From assembly GCA_037200685.1 (NCBI GenBank), contig JBBCIG010000020.1, positions 124,001-188,000 of the forward strand: a stretch of DNA of 64,000 nucleotides, written 5' to 3'. Shown here one piece after another: positions 1 to 9,314 of this stretch. The position numbers and the translations under genes are program-made. This stretch comes from JAJKIP01 sp037200685 (GTDB taxonomy: Bacteria > Bacteroidota > Bacteroidia > Chitinophagales > Chitinophagaceae). The notes under the pieces are model-generated. The model made no database searches and was not told the origin of the DNA. It was given only the letters and a program-made list of their open reading frames with translations. Within the stretch, counting starts at the first letter, position 1, and each line of letters starts with the position of its first letter.

Positions 1-951
1 ATATAAATACAACAATGGATGATACGCCTGCACCAAATGAACATGCGCTTTATCAACTACCGATGGATACTCCCCTTTTATATCAGTTGCCAGTTTTGCT
101 TTCGCCCTGATGAAATCATACTCACCTGTAACCGCATGATACGTGAAAAGCAAAGAAGCATACGATGATAGCCTCGCGGTTAATTCACGGAGAATGCGAT
201 AGACTTCTTTTCGTTCATCACTTTCCAGTTCCGATACCTGGTTATTGAGCTCGATGGTTTCTTCCGGTTCTACAAATGCAGTTTTCCGACTGTCGCTTTC
301 GCCGTGCAATATTCCCTTCACTGTTCTTTTCTGTTCGGCGACTACAGCTAATACCTTTCTGCCATTCATGAAACTTTCTTCTATCTCTGCGAGATAGCCT
401 TGCTTATTTAACCGGGAAACGATCTTTTCAAATAATCGCCGCAATTCGTTTCGCTTGCGGTATAAATTCATCCGGATGTCTTTCAAATCTGACGATGCAT
501 TATCTTTTACCTGTCCGTATTCATCCAGCACCTGCTCAATCATTTCTTTGATCGCTTTTTCATAATAGGTATCAGCGATCACTTTTACCAATGCTTCATA
601 CGCCATTCTTCTTTCCGCCGTGAACCAGCGAAATATATTTTCAATGCTTTCCGCTAACTTTTTTATTTGCAATAACTCTTCGCCATTCAGCACAGCGCCG
701 GGTATGGATAATAATTTTAATTCTTTGCCAAGGTTCAATACGTAATCGTTGGGAAAATAAATAGCATTTTGTAATAGCTGGCTATACTCATGGCTTTGCT
801 TGAGCTCGACATCTATGAATTCTTTTTTTGTATGGATGCGAAGGTTTAATGCTTTGGTGCGGGCATGATCGGTTTGGCAATAAAGTGCCAGCAGGTTTTT
901 CACCTTGTCAAATTCCAGTTGAATATGCGCCGATTCCGGGTAAAGCTTCAC
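1..951 (-). CDS. mutS2: Endonuclease MutS2, N-terminal part (cut by window edge)
   Basis: The minus strand stays open from position 951 to the window edge (317 codons). The product begins MKLYPESAHIQLEFDKVKNL and is the helical core/lever region of a MutS2-type ATPase. It contains a stretch reading GILHGESDSRKTAFVEPEE around residues 215-235, typical of MutS2, and stops at HPLLYLY, just before where the Walker A ATPase loop is expected. MutS2 proteins bind branched or stalled DNA or collided ribosomes; the C-terminal ATPase and Smr nuclease domains lie outside the window. The chosen start is a GTG at 951-949: an in-frame TAA lies a short way upstream and there is no ATG between them. A heptamer tandem repeat lies immediately upstream. 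Family identity is from motif recognition only. Confidence 0.85.
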   Translation of the reverse strand, partial: MKLYPESAHIQLEFDKVKNLLALYCQTDHARTKALNLRIHTKKEFIDVELKQSHEYSQLLQNAIYFPNDYVLNLGKELKLLSIPGAVLNGEELLQIKKLAESIENIFRWFTAERRMAYEALVKVIADTYYEKAIKEMIEQVLDEYGQVKDNASSDLKDIRMNLYRKRNELRRLFEKIVSRLNKQGYLAEIEESFMNGRKVLAVVAEQKRTVKGILHGESDSRKTAFVEPEETIELNNQVSELESDERKEVYRILRELTARLSSYASLLFTYHAVTGEYDFIRAKAKLATDIKGEYPSVVDKAHVHLVQAYHPLLYLY

Positions 952-991
952 GTTCGATTTAATTTGGAGAGCAAATTTCGGACTTTAAAAC

Positions 992-1051
992 GAGTTGGGA
1001 GTTAAGAGTTAGGAGTTAGGAGTTAGGAGTTAGGAGTTAAGAGTTAAGAGT
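992..1051. repeat. Heptamer tandem repeat (GAGTTAG/GAGTTAA, about 8.5 copies)
   Basis: The 60 bp read as eight consecutive 7-bp units of GAGTTAG, GAGTTAA or GAGTTGG plus a final GAGT. Shorter runs of the same unit occur at about 17483-17501 (between 23S and 5S) and 22950-22980 (upstream of the rRNA operon). All are intergenic. Confidence 0.85.
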
Positions 1052-1095
1052 GACGTCCTAAAAATGTGTGTTAATATTAATAGGAGACGAGGCAA

Positions 1096-1164
1096 ATGCT
1101 GAATAGCGAACAGGAAGTACAAGAGTGCGACGCAACGAAGCTGATAGTAGTAATGCAGTTGGGC
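1096..1164 (+). repeat. Dispersed intergenic repeat, copy 1
   Basis: Member of a roughly 70-bp family found about eleven times in the window. The consensus has a head ATGCTCAATAGAATTACC, a middle GAAGAGTGCGACGCAAC and a tail GATGATAGTAGCAATGCAG. This copy has the head as ATGCTGAATAGCGAAC, followed by the full middle and tail. It lies between mutS2 and mnmA, upstream of the mnmA promoter. Confidence 0.85.
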
Positions 1165-1204
1165 TCATGCCCGGCATCCTGCGGAAAACCTTTGCCAGCC
1201 TGCA

Positions 1205-1236
1205 TTTCAGCATGCGCAAAATCAGTTGTATATTTG
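1205..1236 (+). promoter_or_regulatory. Bacteroidota-type promoter for mnmA
   Basis: TTTC at 1205-1208 and TATATTTG at 1229-1236 are separated by 20 bp, close to the Bacteroidota primary sigma consensus TTTG-N19-TAnnTTTG. It ends 40 bp before the mnmA ATG. Confidence 0.55.
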
Positions 1237-1276
1237 CTGCTTGTCCCGCCGTAAGCGGGGTTCTCAATTTTTGAAT

Positions 1277-2383
1277 ATGAGCCGGAAGGGAAAAGTTTTG
1301 GTGGCGATGAGCGGCGGTATTGACAGTACCGTGACCGCACTGATGCTTCATGACGAAGGTTATGAAGTTGTTGGCATTACGATGAAGACATGGGATTATT
1401 CGAGCAGCGGCGGTGGCAAAAAAGAAACGGGCTGTTGCAACCTCGATAGTTTTAATGATGCGAGGCAGGCGGCGGTGGAACATGGCTTCGCCCATTATGT
1501 ACTGGATATCCGTGAAGAGTTTGGCGGGTTTGTGATAGAAAATTTTGTGGAAGAATATCTCGCTGGGCGTACACCAAACCCTTGTGTGCTTTGCAATACG
1601 CATATTAAATGGCGGGCATTGTTGAAAAGAGCGGATGCATTGGATTGTGAATTTATTGCGACCGGCCATTACGGAAAAATCAGGCAGCATGATAACGGAC
1701 GATATGTGATCAGCAAAGCTGTGGATGATATAAAAGACCAGAGTTATGTATTGTGGGGATTGCAGCAAGATTTATTGAGCCGTACTATATTGCCATTGGG
1801 GCCTTACCGTAAACCGGAGATCAGGCAAATGGCTTACGATTATGGTTATCCGGAACTGGCGAAGAAGAGCGAGAGCTATGAAATTTGTTTTGTGCCGGAT
1901 AATGATTACCGCGGTTTTTTAAAAAGAAGAGTGGAAGGGCTGGAAGAAAAAGTAGCGGGCGGAAATTTTGTTGATAAGCATGGAACTATTTTGGGTAAAC
2001 ATAAAGGTTATCCTTTTTATACGATCGGCCAGCGCAAGGGATTGGATATTACATTTGGTAAACCGGTGTTTGTAACGAAAATTGACCCTAATAATAACAC
2101 GGTGATGCTGGGTGATGAAAGCGACCTTGACCAGGCTGAAATGACGGTAGGCAAATTGAATATGATCAAATATGATTCGATCACGCCGGGGATGGAAGCG
2201 GTGACGAAAATTCGGTATAAGGATAAAGGCGGGTTGTCGAATTTATATCCATCAGAGACATGGCATGCCCTGTCTGTACGGTTTTATGAAAATGCCAAGG
2301 GCATTGCCCCCGGTCAAAGCGCTGTGTTTTATGAAGGAGATGATGTGATTGGAGGCGGGATCATCCAAACCCCCATCCCCTAA
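1277..2383 (+). CDS. mnmA: tRNA-specific 2-thiouridylase MnmA
   Basis: A 368-residue cytoplasmic enzyme that activates U34 of tRNA-Lys, -Glu and -Gln with ATP and installs sulfur to give 2-thiouridine. The N-terminal PP-loop reads SGGIDS at residues 12-17. The catalytic cysteine pair is visible as C103 in GRTPNPCVLCN and C204 in SYEICFVPD. GHYGKI and YTIGQRKGL are further family motifs, and the C-terminal beta-barrel part is complete. The ATG at 1277 was chosen over an in-frame ATG at 1226 because homologous proteins begin just before the KVLVAMSGG strand, and because a promoter-like box lies at 1205-1236, across the longer start. The last codons overlap a small palindrome (ACCCC...GGGGT). 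Length matches the family. Confidence 0.95.
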   Translation: MSRKGKVLVAMSGGIDSTVTALMLHDEGYEVVGITMKTWDYSSSGGGKKETGCCNLDSFNDARQAAVEHGFAHYVLDIREEFGGFVIENFVEEYLAGRTPNPCVLCNTHIKWRALLKRADALDCEFIATGHYGKIRQHDNGRYVISKAVDDIKDQSYVLWGLQQDLLSRTILPLGPYRKPEIRQMAYDYGYPELAKKSESYEICFVPDNDYRGFLKRRVEGLEEKVAGGNFVDKHGTILGKHKGYPFYTIGQRKGLDITFGKPVFVTKIDPNNNTVMLGDESDLDQAEMTVGKLNMIKYDSITPGMEAVTKIRYKDKGGLSNLYPSETWHALSVRFYENAKGIAPGQSAVFYEGDDVIGGGIIQTPIP

Positions 2384-2622
2384 AGGGGTGTTCGGATGAT
2401 TTCTTTATACAGATCATTCTTGAGAATTCAGAAGCTAATTTTTTGGCCGCGAAACTGGCCTCAATCATTGGTTCTCAGGCAATAAATGAGCAAAAATTAC
2501 GTTTGTGTGCGGGGAGCTATGTTTCCCCGTTTTTAGTTGATATTTTTGGGGCAGCTAAATACCTCAGAAAAAGGTCTTTATAAACGTACAAACTTGTATC
2601 CGTGAACAAACTTTACCTGCTT

Positions 2623-3891
2623 ATGAAACCCTTCTCTTTTATACGGCTGAGCTTTCTCTGTACGGCTGTTCTCTTTTTATTTTCATGCACAAACAAAGTT
2701 GAAGAATTCGATAGCGCAACGCTTAACGATTATATGCCATTAGCAGCCGGCAAATACATTACTTATCGTTTGGATTCTACCATATTCACCAATTTCGGCC
2801 GCAATACAGAAATTCATAGTTACCAGGTAAGACATTTTATAGAATCAACATTCATGGATAATGCAGGAAGGCCAAGTTATCGTGTTATCCGATATATAAG
2901 AGATTTGGCGGGTACGCAAGGCTGGCAGGCATCAGGCGTTTATTTTATTACGCCTTTATCCAACCAGGTGGAAGTGGTTGAAGATAATTTACGTTTTATA
3001 AAAATTCATTTGCCTATCAAACAGGATTATACCTGGAAAGGAAATAAATATTTAGGCAATGATCCTTATGAAGCGCTCTACCCTTTTACGAATGATGATG
3101 ACATGAGTGATTGGGAATACACGTATGAAAACACGAACGATGTATTCATTAACGGGCAGATCAACCTGGCAGATGTGGTGAAAGTGGTACAGGTGAATGA
3201 AAAATTTTCGTTGGATACAGTGAATGTGGTGAGCAACAGGGCTATTATTCCAACCAATTCCAGCGCAGCGTACTTAAGGGGTACTGCTACAGATACAGTT
3301 ATAATTACTGTTAACGCCCCGGAGTTTGACCATGAAAAACTTACTGTTTACAACAGGACAAATGAATATGCCAAGGTGAATAAAATTAGAATTCCACCAA
3401 ACTTTGCACTCAGTTTTGAATTTTATGATGGGCAATGGAATTATCCCAACCCGCTGTTTGCATCGAACAACAAAGTAACAATGCCGAGAAATACTTCACT
3501 TGCTTATATTTTTAAGAATAGAATTAGTAATAGTACCGACACCATTAAAATAAATGACTTGCTGGTGGATACTACTCAAACTAAAAAACTAAGCTTTTAT
3601 AATAAAAGCGATACCGCTGCTCTTTTTAATAATATCGCCATCCCAAAAAATTTCGGACGGGAGTTTGAATTAAAAAATGGAGCGTGGACTTATTTTAATA
3701 ACATAAATGTGCTGCTGGATAAAGATCCTTATAACAGTGACCTGCCTTTCGGAAGCACGACGTACAGTGAAGAAAAGTATGCGAAGAACATCGGGCTTGT
3801 TTATAAAGAATTAATTATGTGGGATTATCAACCTGCGAGTGCATCCAAAACAGGTTTTGCTATAAAGATGACAATGATTGATCATAACTGA
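2623..3891 (+). CDS. Hypothetical lipoprotein
   Basis: A 422-residue protein with a lipoprotein signal peptide: a hydrophobic stretch up to about residue 21 and a lipobox LFSC followed by TNKVEEFD. It is therefore probably anchored in a membrane on the periplasmic or outer face. The rest is rich in Y, T, N and D, with beta-strand-like segments such as YLRGTATDTVIITV and SLAYIFKNRISNSTDTI. Two segments resemble each other (KVNKIRIPPNFALSFEFYDG and LFNNIAIPKNFGREFELKNG), suggesting an internal duplication. The ATG at 2623 gives a clean signal peptide; a GTG 21 bases upstream would add seven residues. It ends 37 bp before the start of the S8 peptidase gene, so the two may be cotranscribed. No known family recognised. 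Confidence 0.7.
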   Translation: MKPFSFIRLSFLCTAVLFLFSCTNKVEEFDSATLNDYMPLAAGKYITYRLDSTIFTNFGRNTEIHSYQVRHFIESTFMDNAGRPSYRVIRYIRDLAGTQGWQASGVYFITPLSNQVEVVEDNLRFIKIHLPIKQDYTWKGNKYLGNDPYEALYPFTNDDDMSDWEYTYENTNDVFINGQINLADVVKVVQVNEKFSLDTVNVVSNRAIIPTNSSAAYLRGTATDTVIITVNAPEFDHEKLTVYNRTNEYAKVNKIRIPPNFALSFEFYDGQWNYPNPLFASNNKVTMPRNTSLAYIFKNRISNSTDTIKINDLLVDTTQTKKLSFYNKSDTAALFNNIAIPKNFGREFELKNGAWTYFNNINVLLDKDPYNSDLPFGSTTYSEEKYAKNIGLVYKELIMWDYQPASASKTGFAIKMTMIDHN

Positions 3892-3928
3892 TGAAATGTT
3901 CCAAGTGCTGATTGGCAAATCAAACTTC

Positions 3929-5896
3929 ATGAAGAAATTTTTACTATTTCTTTTTTTATCACTGCTTGCCAGCTCTTCCTATTCTCAATCTACCCGTTAC
4001 ATTGTCCGGTTTAAGCACAAAGGTGCTACTAGTTTTACATTAAGCAACCCTGCGCCTTATTTATCACAACGTGCTATTGATAGAAGAACCCGCTATAATA
4101 TTACTATTGACAGTGCAGACTTACCTGTTCCTTCTTCCTTTATAACAGCGATAAAAAATATTCCAAACGTCACGGTCTTAAATATTTCCCGGTGGCTGAA
4201 TGCAGTTACTATTTTAACAACGGATGCAAATGCCATCAATACGATCAACAGTTTGCCTTACGTGCAAAATACAATGGCAATTGCAGCAAGGGCTGTGATG
4301 AATGATATGGTGAAATTTGAAGAAGAAATAACGCCGGCAAATCCTACCAATACAAGAATGCAACAAGTGGAAGGTGATTACTTTGATTACGGCACGGCAT
4401 CGTATAATGAAATCCATATTCACAATGGTGACTTTTTACACAACATTGGATTGCGTGGACAGGGAATGCAGATAGCGATGCTGGATGGCGGCTTTTTTCA
4501 ATACACGAATTTCAAAGCGTTTGACAGTGCAAATGCCAATAATCAATTTTTAGATACATGGGATTTTGTTGCCGGCAATGCAAGCGTTGTCGAAGATAAC
4601 AGTCATGGCATGTCGTGCTTGTCTACCATTGCGGGAAATATTCCTGGGCAATTTATTGGCACCGCACCTAAAGCAAACTTTCGTTTATATCGTACGGAGG
4701 ATGTTGCAGGCGAATACCCAATTGAAGAATTCAATTGGACTTGTGGTGCGGAAAGAGCGGATAGTTCCGGCGCTGATGTAATTTCTTCTTCCGTTGGTTA
4801 TAATACATTTGATAATCCCGCATTTGATCATACATATAGCGATATGAACGGCGATATCACCATGGCGGCTATAGCTGCGGATATCGCTGCAAGAAAAGGC
4901 GTACTTATTTTTAATGCCGCAGGAAATACCGGGAGCACAGCGTGGCGTTATCTTGTAACTCCTGCTGATGCAGATAGTGTAGTAGCAGTGGGAGCTGTGA
5001 ATACGGCTGGTATTGTTGGTTCCTTTTCGGCTTATGGCCCTTCATCTGACGGAAGAATAAAACCCGATGTAGCTTCTGTTGGTGTTGCTGCATTGGTGCA
5101 AACTTCAGGTAATACAATCGCAGCATCGAATGGAACTTCGTTTGCATGTCCAAAAATGGCTGGGCTTGGGGCTGCTTTGTGGCAAGCATTTCCTGAGTTC
5201 AATAATATGAGAATTGTGAGAGCATTGAAAGAAGCAGGCAGTATTTATTCATCTCCCAATGACAGGATCGGTTACGGTATTCCGAACATGAAAGTTGCAT
5301 TTACTTCATTGCTGGTTGGCTTTGCCACTTCTTCTTCCACTATTAACGGATGTGACGTGAAAGTGAGCTGGACGAGTAAGGACATCAGGGCGATGAAATA
5401 TGAAATAGAAAGAAAAGCGCCGGGTGAAACAGTCTATAGCAAAGTGGGTGAACTAAACCCGCAGACAGGCACTATCCTCGCTAATCATAATTACGAATTC
5501 ACTAATACATTGAATAATGTGGCGATCGGAACAATCGCTTATCGCATCCGCCAAATAGTTGACACTGCTGCTGCCAGCTTTACTGCTGTTTATATTGATA
5601 CAACATTTATAACATCTGCGCTTCCCTGCACTGGAACTAATACAGTATCCATAACTCCTAATCCACCAACAGGAGACAATGCCATACTGGTGGTGCAAAA
5701 TGATGATGCAGTGGCTACTCTATTTATAGTCGTTTATGATATGAAAGGTAATAGAACAATGCAACTTCTCCGGTCAAAAGCAGCCGGAAGGGCTTTCTTT
5801 GATCTACCCATAACAAAACTTGCCAGGGGGAAATATATCGTAAAAGTATACAATGGCAAAAAAGAGATGGGGACAACAGACCTGCTGAAATTATAA
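3929..5896 (+). CDS. Secreted S8 (subtilisin-like) serine peptidase with T9SS C-terminal sorting domain
   Basis: A 655-residue exported peptidase. Residues 1-20 (MKKFLLFLFLSLLASSSYSQ) form a signal peptide, followed by a probable inhibitory propeptide. The subtilase triad is visible: D186 in AMLDGG, H226 in NSHGMS and S404 in GTSFACP; the oxyanion asparagine lies in NAAGNTG. After about residue 460 comes a fibronectin-like segment, then a C-terminal block of about 80 residues with SITPNPPTG, VVYDMKGN and LARGKYIVKV, the pattern of a type A T9SS sorting domain. The protein is probably exported by the Por system and cell-attached or released. The ATG at 3929 fits the signal peptide; longer in-frame starts overlap the preceding gene. 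The gene ends tail to tail with the RsmB-like gene, overlapping by 6 bp. Confidence 0.9.
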   Translation: MKKFLLFLFLSLLASSSYSQSTRYIVRFKHKGATSFTLSNPAPYLSQRAIDRRTRYNITIDSADLPVPSSFITAIKNIPNVTVLNISRWLNAVTILTTDANAINTINSLPYVQNTMAIAARAVMNDMVKFEEEITPANPTNTRMQQVEGDYFDYGTASYNEIHIHNGDFLHNIGLRGQGMQIAMLDGGFFQYTNFKAFDSANANNQFLDTWDFVAGNASVVEDNSHGMSCLSTIAGNIPGQFIGTAPKANFRLYRTEDVAGEYPIEEFNWTCGAERADSSGADVISSSVGYNTFDNPAFDHTYSDMNGDITMAAIAADIAARKGVLIFNAAGNTGSTAWRYLVTPADADSVVAVGAVNTAGIVGSFSAYGPSSDGRIKPDVASVGVAALVQTSGNTIAASNGTSFACPKMAGLGAALWQAFPEFNNMRIVRALKEAGSIYSSPNDRIGYGIPNMKVAFTSLLVGFATSSSTINGCDVKVSWTSKDIRAMKYEIERKAPGETVYSKVGELNPQTGTILANHNYEFTNTLNNVAIGTIAYRIRQIVDTAAASFTAVYIDTTFITSALPCTGTNTVSITPNPPTGDNAILVVQNDDAVATLFIVVYDMKGNRTMQLLRSKAAGRAFFDLPITKLARGKYIVKVYNGKKEMGTTDLLKL

Positions 5897-7063
5897 AGGC
5901 TTTCGCAGTAATGCTGCAAACATAGTATCCGCTTTTCGTTCATAGCCAATTAAATTTTCCATCTTTATTATTTCTAAATTCGTTTGCTGCCGAATAAATT
6001 CAATAATATCTTCATTCTCTTTTTTAAAAACAGAGCAGGTGATGTATGACAGGTAACCACCTGGCAATAAGTGAGGGATTATATTGGAAATAATTTTCTT
6101 TTGTAATTGGCTGTATCGCTCTATTTCCCTGGAATTAAAAAAATAAAGTTGCTCGGGCGTACGGCCCCAGGTACCGCTGCCGGTGCAGGGTACATCAGCG
6201 ATAATTAATTCAAATGGCGAGTGAGGAATTACAGGCGATGAAAGCGAAAGATCAGTGATAAAGCTTTTATAATTTGCAATACCTGCTTCTTCAAATCTTT
6301 TTTTAAAATTTATTAAAATAGATTGTCTTAGATCAGAAACAACCAGGTCGATATCGCTCAAAATATCTTTTACTAAAATAGATTTACCGCCGCTGGCAGC
6401 ACAACAATCCCAAATTTTAAGCTGATGATTGATCGTTTCTGGTTTAAGGATTTCGATAAATTCACTTATCCTTTGAGAACTTTGATCCTGCACAACTGCT
6501 TCTTTATTTAACTCAATAACATTTTCAATTTTTGTAGCATTGGGCAATGCTACACAGGAATGATTTGTTTGGTTAAATTTAATACCTGCATTCTTTAATT
6601 TTAAAAGAACTATTTTCTCTCTGCCTGGCCTTAACCTCAAAAATAAATCAGGCTGCGTTAAAAAAGATTCACTGATTTTTTTATGATCAATATTATCACC
6701 CAATTCATCTTTCCACGGAAAAATCTCCTTAATTAATAATGGATAATTGAGAATGGATAATTTCTCACCGATTGAAGCATCAGCTTTCTCATTCCATTCC
6801 GGTTTTAGATTTTTTAAAAAATCATTGGGCTTCTCAGAACAAAGAAATAATGCGACTACTATCTTTTCTTCCATGGGTAAATCCGGCAACGACTTCCCCA
6901 ACCTGAAAAAACAATAACATAAATGGCTAATGTATTTCCTGTCTTTCGATCCGTGCTTTTTATTTGCTGAAAAATATTTTTTTAAAAAAGAGGCGAAAGG
7001 TTCTTCGCCACCGTAGGCAGTGAGAATTTGTACAGCACTATTTAAATGCGAATGAAAATGCAT
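5891..7063 (-). CDS. RsmB/NOP family rRNA m5C methyltransferase
   Basis: A 390-residue SAM-dependent RNA methyltransferase of the RsmB/Nop2 type, which makes 5-methylcytosine in rRNA. Its N-terminal NusB-like helical part (about 1-140) precedes a Rossmann fold with CCAASGGKS (SAM loop), ADVPCTGSGTWGR (motif IV, C293) and YITCSVFKKENED (motif VI, C343). The two cysteines are those used in covalent catalysis and release. The ATG at 7063 was taken; a TTG two codons upstream is possible. It converges on the S8 peptidase gene with a 6-bp overlap and lies downstream of the odhB-lipoprotein cluster. Which rRNA position it modifies cannot be told from the sequence. Confidence 0.88.
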   Translation of the reverse strand: MHFHSHLNSAVQILTAYGGEEPFASFLKKYFSANKKHGSKDRKYISHLCYCFFRLGKSLPDLPMEEKIVVALFLCSEKPNDFLKNLKPEWNEKADASIGEKLSILNYPLLIKEIFPWKDELGDNIDHKKISESFLTQPDLFLRLRPGREKIVLLKLKNAGIKFNQTNHSCVALPNATKIENVIELNKEAVVQDQSSQRISEFIEILKPETINHQLKIWDCCAASGGKSILVKDILSDIDLVVSDLRQSILINFKKRFEEAGIANYKSFITDLSLSSPVIPHSPFELIIADVPCTGSGTWGRTPEQLYFFNSREIERYSQLQKKIISNIIPHLLPGGYLSYITCSVFKKENEDIIEFIRQQTNLEIIKMENLIGYERKADTMFAALLRKPL

Positions 7064-7103
7064 ATACAAATTTACCAGGGTGAGCTGTATAAGTGATCAA
7101 AGA

Positions 7104-7958
7104 TTATTGGTAGTAGAAAGCAAGATTAATTGTTGTATTATCAGGCATTACCTTAATTATACCCGTAACAGGCCGGTTGTTACTATTATAAGTATAAGTA
7201 GTAGTAACTGTTTGATCTTCCGAAGGGCCGTTAGAACTACTTAATTGCTGGTTTACAAAATTATTAGGGCATACCCATTCATAATGCCCCACAGGAAACG
7301 CTTCATTATCGAAAAGCATCGGGTTTGTTTTTGAATCATAACCAACTTTCGTCATGGCCCAAAAAACTTCCGCACCGGTGTTATCAAATTCATGGTAATC
7401 GAACTGGGATATATTTCCATTTGCTGTATAAGAATAATTAGCCTTGGATAAAGAAGAATAATCATTTCCTGTACCGGAAGGGCTTTCATATAAATCTTCA
7501 CGGATAATTTTTCCCTGCCCATCATAAACGAAAACTGAACTATCCAATAAAATAAACCCGGGAACAATAAGCCGGGTTACATAGGAGGTGTACTTCGAAG
7601 CGCTGGAATGCACATCGATGCGTATACTGTCAATTCCCAAAGCAAGTAAGTCAGCATCGATGATGGAGTAATAAGTAATAATTCCGGAAGAATTTCTGTA
7701 ATAGCGATATTCTGTGCTCACCGGAGTTCCCTGGTCTGTCCCGGTAATTTTTAGATTAATGACCCTTTTACTTGCATTATACTTGTAAGTCGTAACCAAC
7801 GAATCGACTCCTGTTTTCTCCACTTTTCTTACAAGCAACGTTCCGCTGGAACTTCCGCCACCGGTATTCCCACTACCATTCTCAAAATCAACTTCTTTTT
7901 GGCAAGAAAATAAAAAGACACTGCAGGCGGCAGATAAAACTAACAAAACTCTTTTCAT
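7104..7958 (-). CDS. Hypothetical lipoprotein (YD-like repeat character)
   Basis: A 284-residue lipoprotein: signal MKRVLLVLSAACSVFLFSC with a cysteine at residue 19, then QKEVDFENG and a Gly/Ser linker. The body holds motifs such as YKYNASKRVINLK, VYDGQGKIIRE, YSYTANGNISQFDYHE and YTYNSNNRPVTG. These resemble the Y-x-Y-N-x-x-G-R-x pattern of YD/RHS-like beta-strand repeats seen in many Bacteroidota surface lipoproteins. It starts 17 bp after the odhB stop on the same strand, so it is probably cotranscribed, though no functional link is evident. A second lipoprotein at 30327-30965 shares the SCQKEV(D/N)F beginning. Function unknown. Confidence 0.7.
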   Translation of the reverse strand: MKRVLLVLSAACSVFLFSCQKEVDFENGSGNTGGGSSSGTLLVRKVEKTGVDSLVTTYKYNASKRVINLKITGTDQGTPVSTEYRYYRNSSGIITYYSIIDADLLALGIDSIRIDVHSSASKYTSYVTRLIVPGFILLDSSVFVYDGQGKIIREDLYESPSGTGNDYSSLSKANYSYTANGNISQFDYHEFDNTGAEVFWAMTKVGYDSKTNPMLFDNEAFPVGHYEWVCPNNFVNQQLSSSNGPSEDQTVTTTYTYNSNNRPVTGIIKVMPDNTTINLAFYYQ

Positions 7959-7975
7959 AAATCAGCAGTTAGGTT

Positions 7976-9259
7976 CTATAATTCGAGAAGCGTTTTCACC
8001 GGGTCTTTTCCTATCAGCAATTGTGCAGGGTGTTCCAGCAATTCTTTCACCCTTACCAAAAAGCTTACGGATTCACGGCCATCAATGATGCGATGATCAT
8101 AGCTTAACGCCAGGTACATCATGGGTTTGATGACTACTTGCCCGTTTAATGCGATAGGGCGTTCTTCTATTTTGTGCATTCCCAAAATAGCGCTTTGCGG
8201 CACATTAATAATAGGTGTGCTCATCAAAGATCCAAACACGCCACCATTCGTTATAGTGAAAGTGCCACCGGTTAATTCTTCAGTGGTCAATTTACTGTCT
8301 TTTGCTTTACCTGCGAGTTCAATAACTTTTTTCTCTATTTCCGCCATACCCAGGCTTTCTACATTGCGGATGACGGGAACAGTTAATCCCCTTGGTGTGC
8401 TTACCGCGATGCTGATATCAGCATAATCATGAAACACGACCTGGTCGCCATCAATGTATGCATTTACAGAAGGCCATTCCGCCAATGCCACGGCGCATGC
8501 TTTTGCAAAAAAACTCATGAAGCCCAAACCAACACCGTGTACTTCTTTAAATTTATCCTTGTATTTAGCCCGTATCTCCATAATGCCGCTCATGTCCACT
8601 TCATTAAAAGTGGTGAGCATGGCAGTTGTATTTTTTGCTTCCACTAACCTGCGGCTGATCGTCTTGCGCAGGTTGGTCATCTTTTCATTCCGCACATTAC
8701 GGGTAAAAAGTTCTCCCCCATTAAATGATTTCTTGCCGGGGTTAGACAACGCCGCCAGCACATCTTCTTTTAATATTTTACCCTGGTAACCTGTTGGCGA
8801 AACTGTTTTAGGATCCATCTTTTTATCTGCGATGATTGCAGACGCCACAGGTGTGGCTTTAATATCAACAAACTGAACTTTAGCCACAGGCTGTTGCACG
8901 GCAGCTTCTTTCTGTTCAGCCGGCTTCGAAGTAATATCTTCAGGTTTTACAGTTCCGTTTTCTGAAACTTTATTTGCAGTTTCCGGCTTCTGACTTGCTT
9001 CTTCTGCCTTTTTCTCAGGTTTCGCCGCCGCTTCATCAATACTTGCCAGCAGGTCGCCGATCTTCAATGTGTCACCTTCATTCGCAGAAGTTTTCAATAC
9101 TCCCGCTTTTTCCGCATTTACTTCAAATGTCGCTTTCTCACTTTCGAGTTCAGCGATCACTTCATCTCTTTCAACATAGTCGCCATCTTTTTTATTCCAT
9201 TTTAACAATGTTACTTCGCTGATGGACTCTCCTACTGTTGGTACTTTGATATCTATCAT
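7976..9259 (-). CDS. sucB: 2-oxoglutarate dehydrogenase E2 (dihydrolipoyl succinyltransferase)
   Basis: A 427-residue E2 subunit transferring the succinyl group from lipoamide to CoA in the TCA cycle. The N-terminal lipoyl domain (1-75) carries the lipoylated lysine K42 in ELESEKATFEV. An Ala/Glu/Lys/Pro linker follows, then a peripheral-subunit-binding domain around 135-170 (ATPVASAIIADKKMDPKTV, GYQGKILKEDVLAAL). The C-terminal acyltransferase domain has the active-site motif DHRIIDGRES with H389 and D393. The gene lies 55 bp downstream of sucA (E1) on the same strand. A lipoprotein gene follows after 17 bp. The chain length, single lipoyl domain and adjacency to E1 all point to the oxoglutarate rather than the pyruvate complex. 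Confidence 0.95.
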   Translation of the reverse strand: MIDIKVPTVGESISEVTLLKWNKKDGDYVERDEVIAELESEKATFEVNAEKAGVLKTSANEGDTLKIGDLLASIDEAAAKPEKKAEEASQKPETANKVSENGTVKPEDITSKPAEQKEAAVQQPVAKVQFVDIKATPVASAIIADKKMDPKTVSPTGYQGKILKEDVLAALSNPGKKSFNGGELFTRNVRNEKMTNLRKTISRRLVEAKNTTAMLTTFNEVDMSGIMEIRAKYKDKFKEVHGVGLGFMSFFAKACAVALAEWPSVNAYIDGDQVVFHDYADISIAVSTPRGLTVPVIRNVESLGMAEIEKKVIELAGKAKDSKLTTEELTGGTFTITNGGVFGSLMSTPIINVPQSAILGMHKIEERPIALNGQVVIKPMMYLALSYDHRIIDGRESVSFLVRVKELLEHPAQLLIGKDPVKTLLEL

Positions 9260-9314
9260 TTAACTGGCATTTATAGAAATCAAAAATCAAGTTTGATTTT
9301 GACTTTTACTTTAT

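Noticed and set aside
1226..1276. Longer start of MnmA
   Set aside because: The extra residues (MYICCLSRRKRGSQF) are not part of the fold, and the start would fall inside the promoter box.
2371..2390. ACCCC...GGGGT palindrome at the mnmA stop as a terminator
   Set aside because: Short stem, no T run, and it overlaps the coding end; too weak to call.
7064..7069. TTG start two codons upstream of the RsmB-like gene
   Set aside because: An ATG follows at 7063 and no feature favours the TTG.
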